This document shows, one piece after another, positions 5,898-6,800 of a stretch of 6,800 bases of DNA. The DNA is from Microcaldota archaeon (lineage in GTDB: Archaea; Micrarchaeota; Micrarchaeia; Anstonellales; Bilamarchaeaceae): the NCBI GenBank assembly GCA_030668565.1, contig DAOVFD010000054.1:1-6800 (forward strand), in the 5' to 3' direction. The notes beneath the pieces were generated by a model. That model saw nothing but the letters and a program-made list of their open reading frames with translations, had not been told where the DNA came from and made no database searches. Positions within the stretch are counted from its first letter, which is position 1. Each line of letters starts with the position of its first letter. Position numbers and translations under genes: made by a program.

Positions 5898-5905
5898 TAT
5901 TTAAA
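5898..5905 (-). promoter_or_regulatory. TATA box for the C/D box sRNA
   Basis: On the minus strand TTTAAATA, preceded by AAGC as a possible BRE, is centred about 26-27 bases before 5875, two bases before the C box. No protein gene on this strand could use it, which supports an independently transcribed sRNA. Confidence 0.65.
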
Positions 5906-5940
5906 GCTTAAGGGGCACTTCCTTTTCGGTTTTCCTCATA

Positions 5941-6111
5941 TCATTTTTTCATTTTCCATTTTTCAATAATATCAAAAATTTCATCCTTTCTGCCAAAATT
6001 CAAACTGACTTCTAAACTACAGTTAGTAGGTTTTTGAATAAGAAAACCATTTTTGATTAACTGTTCGGCAGCTTTTTTTATTTTTGCTCTCTTAACTGTA
6101 TTATGGAAAAA
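5941..6111 (-). pseudogene. Start-less C-terminal part of a small HTH-like protein
   Basis: The minus-strand frame from 6105 down to the TGA at 5943-5941 reads HNTVKRAKIKKAAEQLIKNG, then FLIQKPTNCSLEVSLNFGRK, then DEIFDIIEKWKMKK. It looks like real coding sequence: an amphipathic helix followed by a GFL..KPT...VSLN wing-like segment and a closing helix, as I recall for short archaeal helix-turn-helix proteins with a TVKRA...LI..GFL..KPT pattern. There is no usable start: the frame is closed by TGA at 6114-6112, and the stretch contains no ATG, GTG or TTG ahead of the conserved region. The upstream half is missing exactly where the plus-strand regulator gene begins (6103), so it is probably a remnant cut by a rearrangement. 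It is antisense to that gene's promoter region. Confidence 0.5.
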
Positions 6112-6426
6112 TCATTATTTGTTGAATTTTTAGGGGATACCCCTCTGATACGGGTAGTGGATTTTCTGATTGAGAACAGCATCTTTGACTATACAAAAAC
6201 AGAAATCTCGAAAAACGCAGAAATCTCTAGAGCCTCACTATACAAAATCTGGCCCCTACTCGAACAGTACCAACTTGTAAAAGCAAGTAGGAAGATTGGC
6301 AACACGACGTTATATAAACTAAATAAAGAAAACCCAGTAGTTCAAAAACTAATTGAATTAGATTTGAAAATTAGCAAGGAATTCGCTGAAAGTTTGATGA
6401 AAGAACCAGAACCTGTGGGTAGCTGA
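6103..6426 (+). CDS. Small winged-helix transcriptional regulator
   Basis: A 107-residue archaeal DNA-binding protein. An N-terminal helix (GDTPLIRVVDFLIEN, 11-25) is followed by a helix-turn-helix (TKTEISKNAEISRASLYKIW, 31-50; recognition helix about 42-52), then LLEQYQLVKASRKIGNTTLY (52-71) as the beta-hairpin wing, and a C-terminal helix (VVQKLIELDLKISKEFAESL, 79-98) suited to dimerisation. The layout MEKS.FVEF.GD.P.IRV.DFL is one I recall as common among short euryarchaeal regulators of unknown target. There is no ribosome binding site before the ATG. A T-rich stretch with TTTTTATT at about 6075-6082 is a weak TATA candidate at the distance expected for a leaderless mRNA. It ends 6 bp from the convergent methyltransferase gene. 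It may control itself or the neighbouring region, which is inference. Confidence 0.88.
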   Translation: MEKSLFVEFLGDTPLIRVVDFLIENSIFDYTKTEISKNAEISRASLYKIWPLLEQYQLVKASRKIGNTTLYKLNKENPVVQKLIELDLKISKEFAESLMKEPEPVGS

Positions 6427-6432
6427 TTTCTG

Positions 6433-6800
6433 TTATTGACGTCTTGCCTCAAGCACATAAAGCTTCTCAAAGAAAAATTCTGTTTTGTCGCGTATTGAAA
6501 CCATAAATTCCTTTTCCTCAAGGACAGTTATTGTCTTTTCAACGTTGTTCAGTTCGCTCTGGAGCAAAAGAAGAACTCCGTTGTCCTCAAGGTGTTTTTC
6601 AAAATCATAAAGGAAACTGTCTATCACAAACCTTCCGTCTTTTCCCCCGTCAAATGCATAATTCAGTGAACTCTTTATTTTTTCATTTTCACTGGTAGGA
6701 AGATAGGGCGGATTGAAAATTATACCGTGGAACCTGCTGCGGCTGATTCCATCAAAAAGATTGATTTCTGTAAAAAAAGCGTTTTTTATTTTGTTGATTG
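6433..6800 (-). CDS. HEMK2/PrmC-type glutamine N5-methyltransferase, C-terminal part
   Basis: The gene enters from the right edge; 121 residues and the TAA stop are visible. The catalytic NPPY motif, which holds the target glutamine amide, is at visible residues 29-32 (GIIFNPPYLP), followed by FDGGKDGRFVIDSFL (49-63), a signature of the archaeal/eukaryotic HEMK2 (Mtq2) family. The C-terminal strands (GVLLLLQSELNN, EKLYVLEARR) complete the Rossmann-type fold. Family members methylate the GGQ glutamine of the class I release factor, in archaea with a Trm112-like partner, using SAM. Family length of about 190-200 residues means some 70-80 N-terminal residues, including the SAM-binding glycine motif, lie outside the window. 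The frame is open from the NPPY region through to the stop, so the true gene extends well beyond the internal ATG-initiated stretch. It is convergent with the regulator gene. Confidence 0.9.
   Translation of the reverse strand, partial: INKIKNAFFTEINLFDGISRSRFHGIIFNPPYLPTSENEKIKSSLNYAFDGGKDGRFVIDSFLYDFEKHLEDNGVLLLLQSELNNVEKTITVLEEKEFMVSIRDKTEFFFEKLYVLEARRQ

Noticed and set aside
5739..5948. Long plus-strand open frame from the SFIPDNLEKQ stretch
   Set aside because: After the conserved ten codons the translation becomes low-complexity (FFFF, HH, SSS) and crosses the T-tract and the sRNA; it has no start in frame.
1..6800. tRNA or rRNA genes, CRISPR array, insertion sequence
   Set aside because: No cloverleaf, no regularly spaced direct repeats and no transposase motif were seen on either strand.

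Overview
The window is archaeal. The evidence is an archaeal/eukaryotic-type PheS with an N-terminal winged-helix region, TTTAAATA- and TTATATAT-type TATA boxes about 25-28 bases before expected transcript starts, GGTG/GTGA ribosome binding sites, T-tract terminators, a Yip1-family membrane protein, and an intergenic element with the exact layout of an archaeal C/D box guide RNA. The phylum cannot be fixed from this stretch; a euryarchaeote or DPANN-type lineage would fit.

Layout. (1) 1-3673, minus strand: a tight three-gene operon, read right to left. It has a secreted, C-terminally anchored protein, then pheS (1-nt gap, strong ribosome binding site), then a membrane-anchored surface protein (13-nt gap). 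The last gene stops at a TGA, yet the same frame stays open for 67 more codons to the window edge and encodes a second membrane segment, so the gene looks interrupted. (2) 3674-3778: divergent promoters around a 9-bp-arm inverted repeat. (3) 3779-4303, plus: a COG1340-like coiled-coil protein. Its end overlaps, tail to tail, a Nudix hydrolase (4284-4676, minus), which is co-transcribed behind an unrecognised 83-aa protein (4681-4932, minus). (4) 4933-5018: a second divergent promoter region. (5) 5019-5669, plus: a Yip1-family membrane protein with a poly-T terminator.

(6) 5670-6102 is about 430 bases with no intact protein gene, but it is not empty. It holds a decayed, internally deleted copy of a yip1-like gene (5700-5818), a well-formed dual-guide C/D box sRNA on the minus strand with its own TATA box (about 5821-5876), and on the minus strand the C-terminal part of a small helix-turn-helix-like protein without a start codon (5941-6111). 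(7) 6103-6426, plus: a winged-helix regulator. (8) 6433-6800, minus: the C-terminal part of a HEMK2/PrmC-type glutamine N5-methyltransferase that enters from the right edge.

The housekeeping theme is translation (PheS, release-factor methylation, an RNA-modification guide), mixed with cell-surface and membrane proteins. The most interesting items are the C/D box sRNA in the gap between genes and the in-frame TGA in the surface-protein gene.
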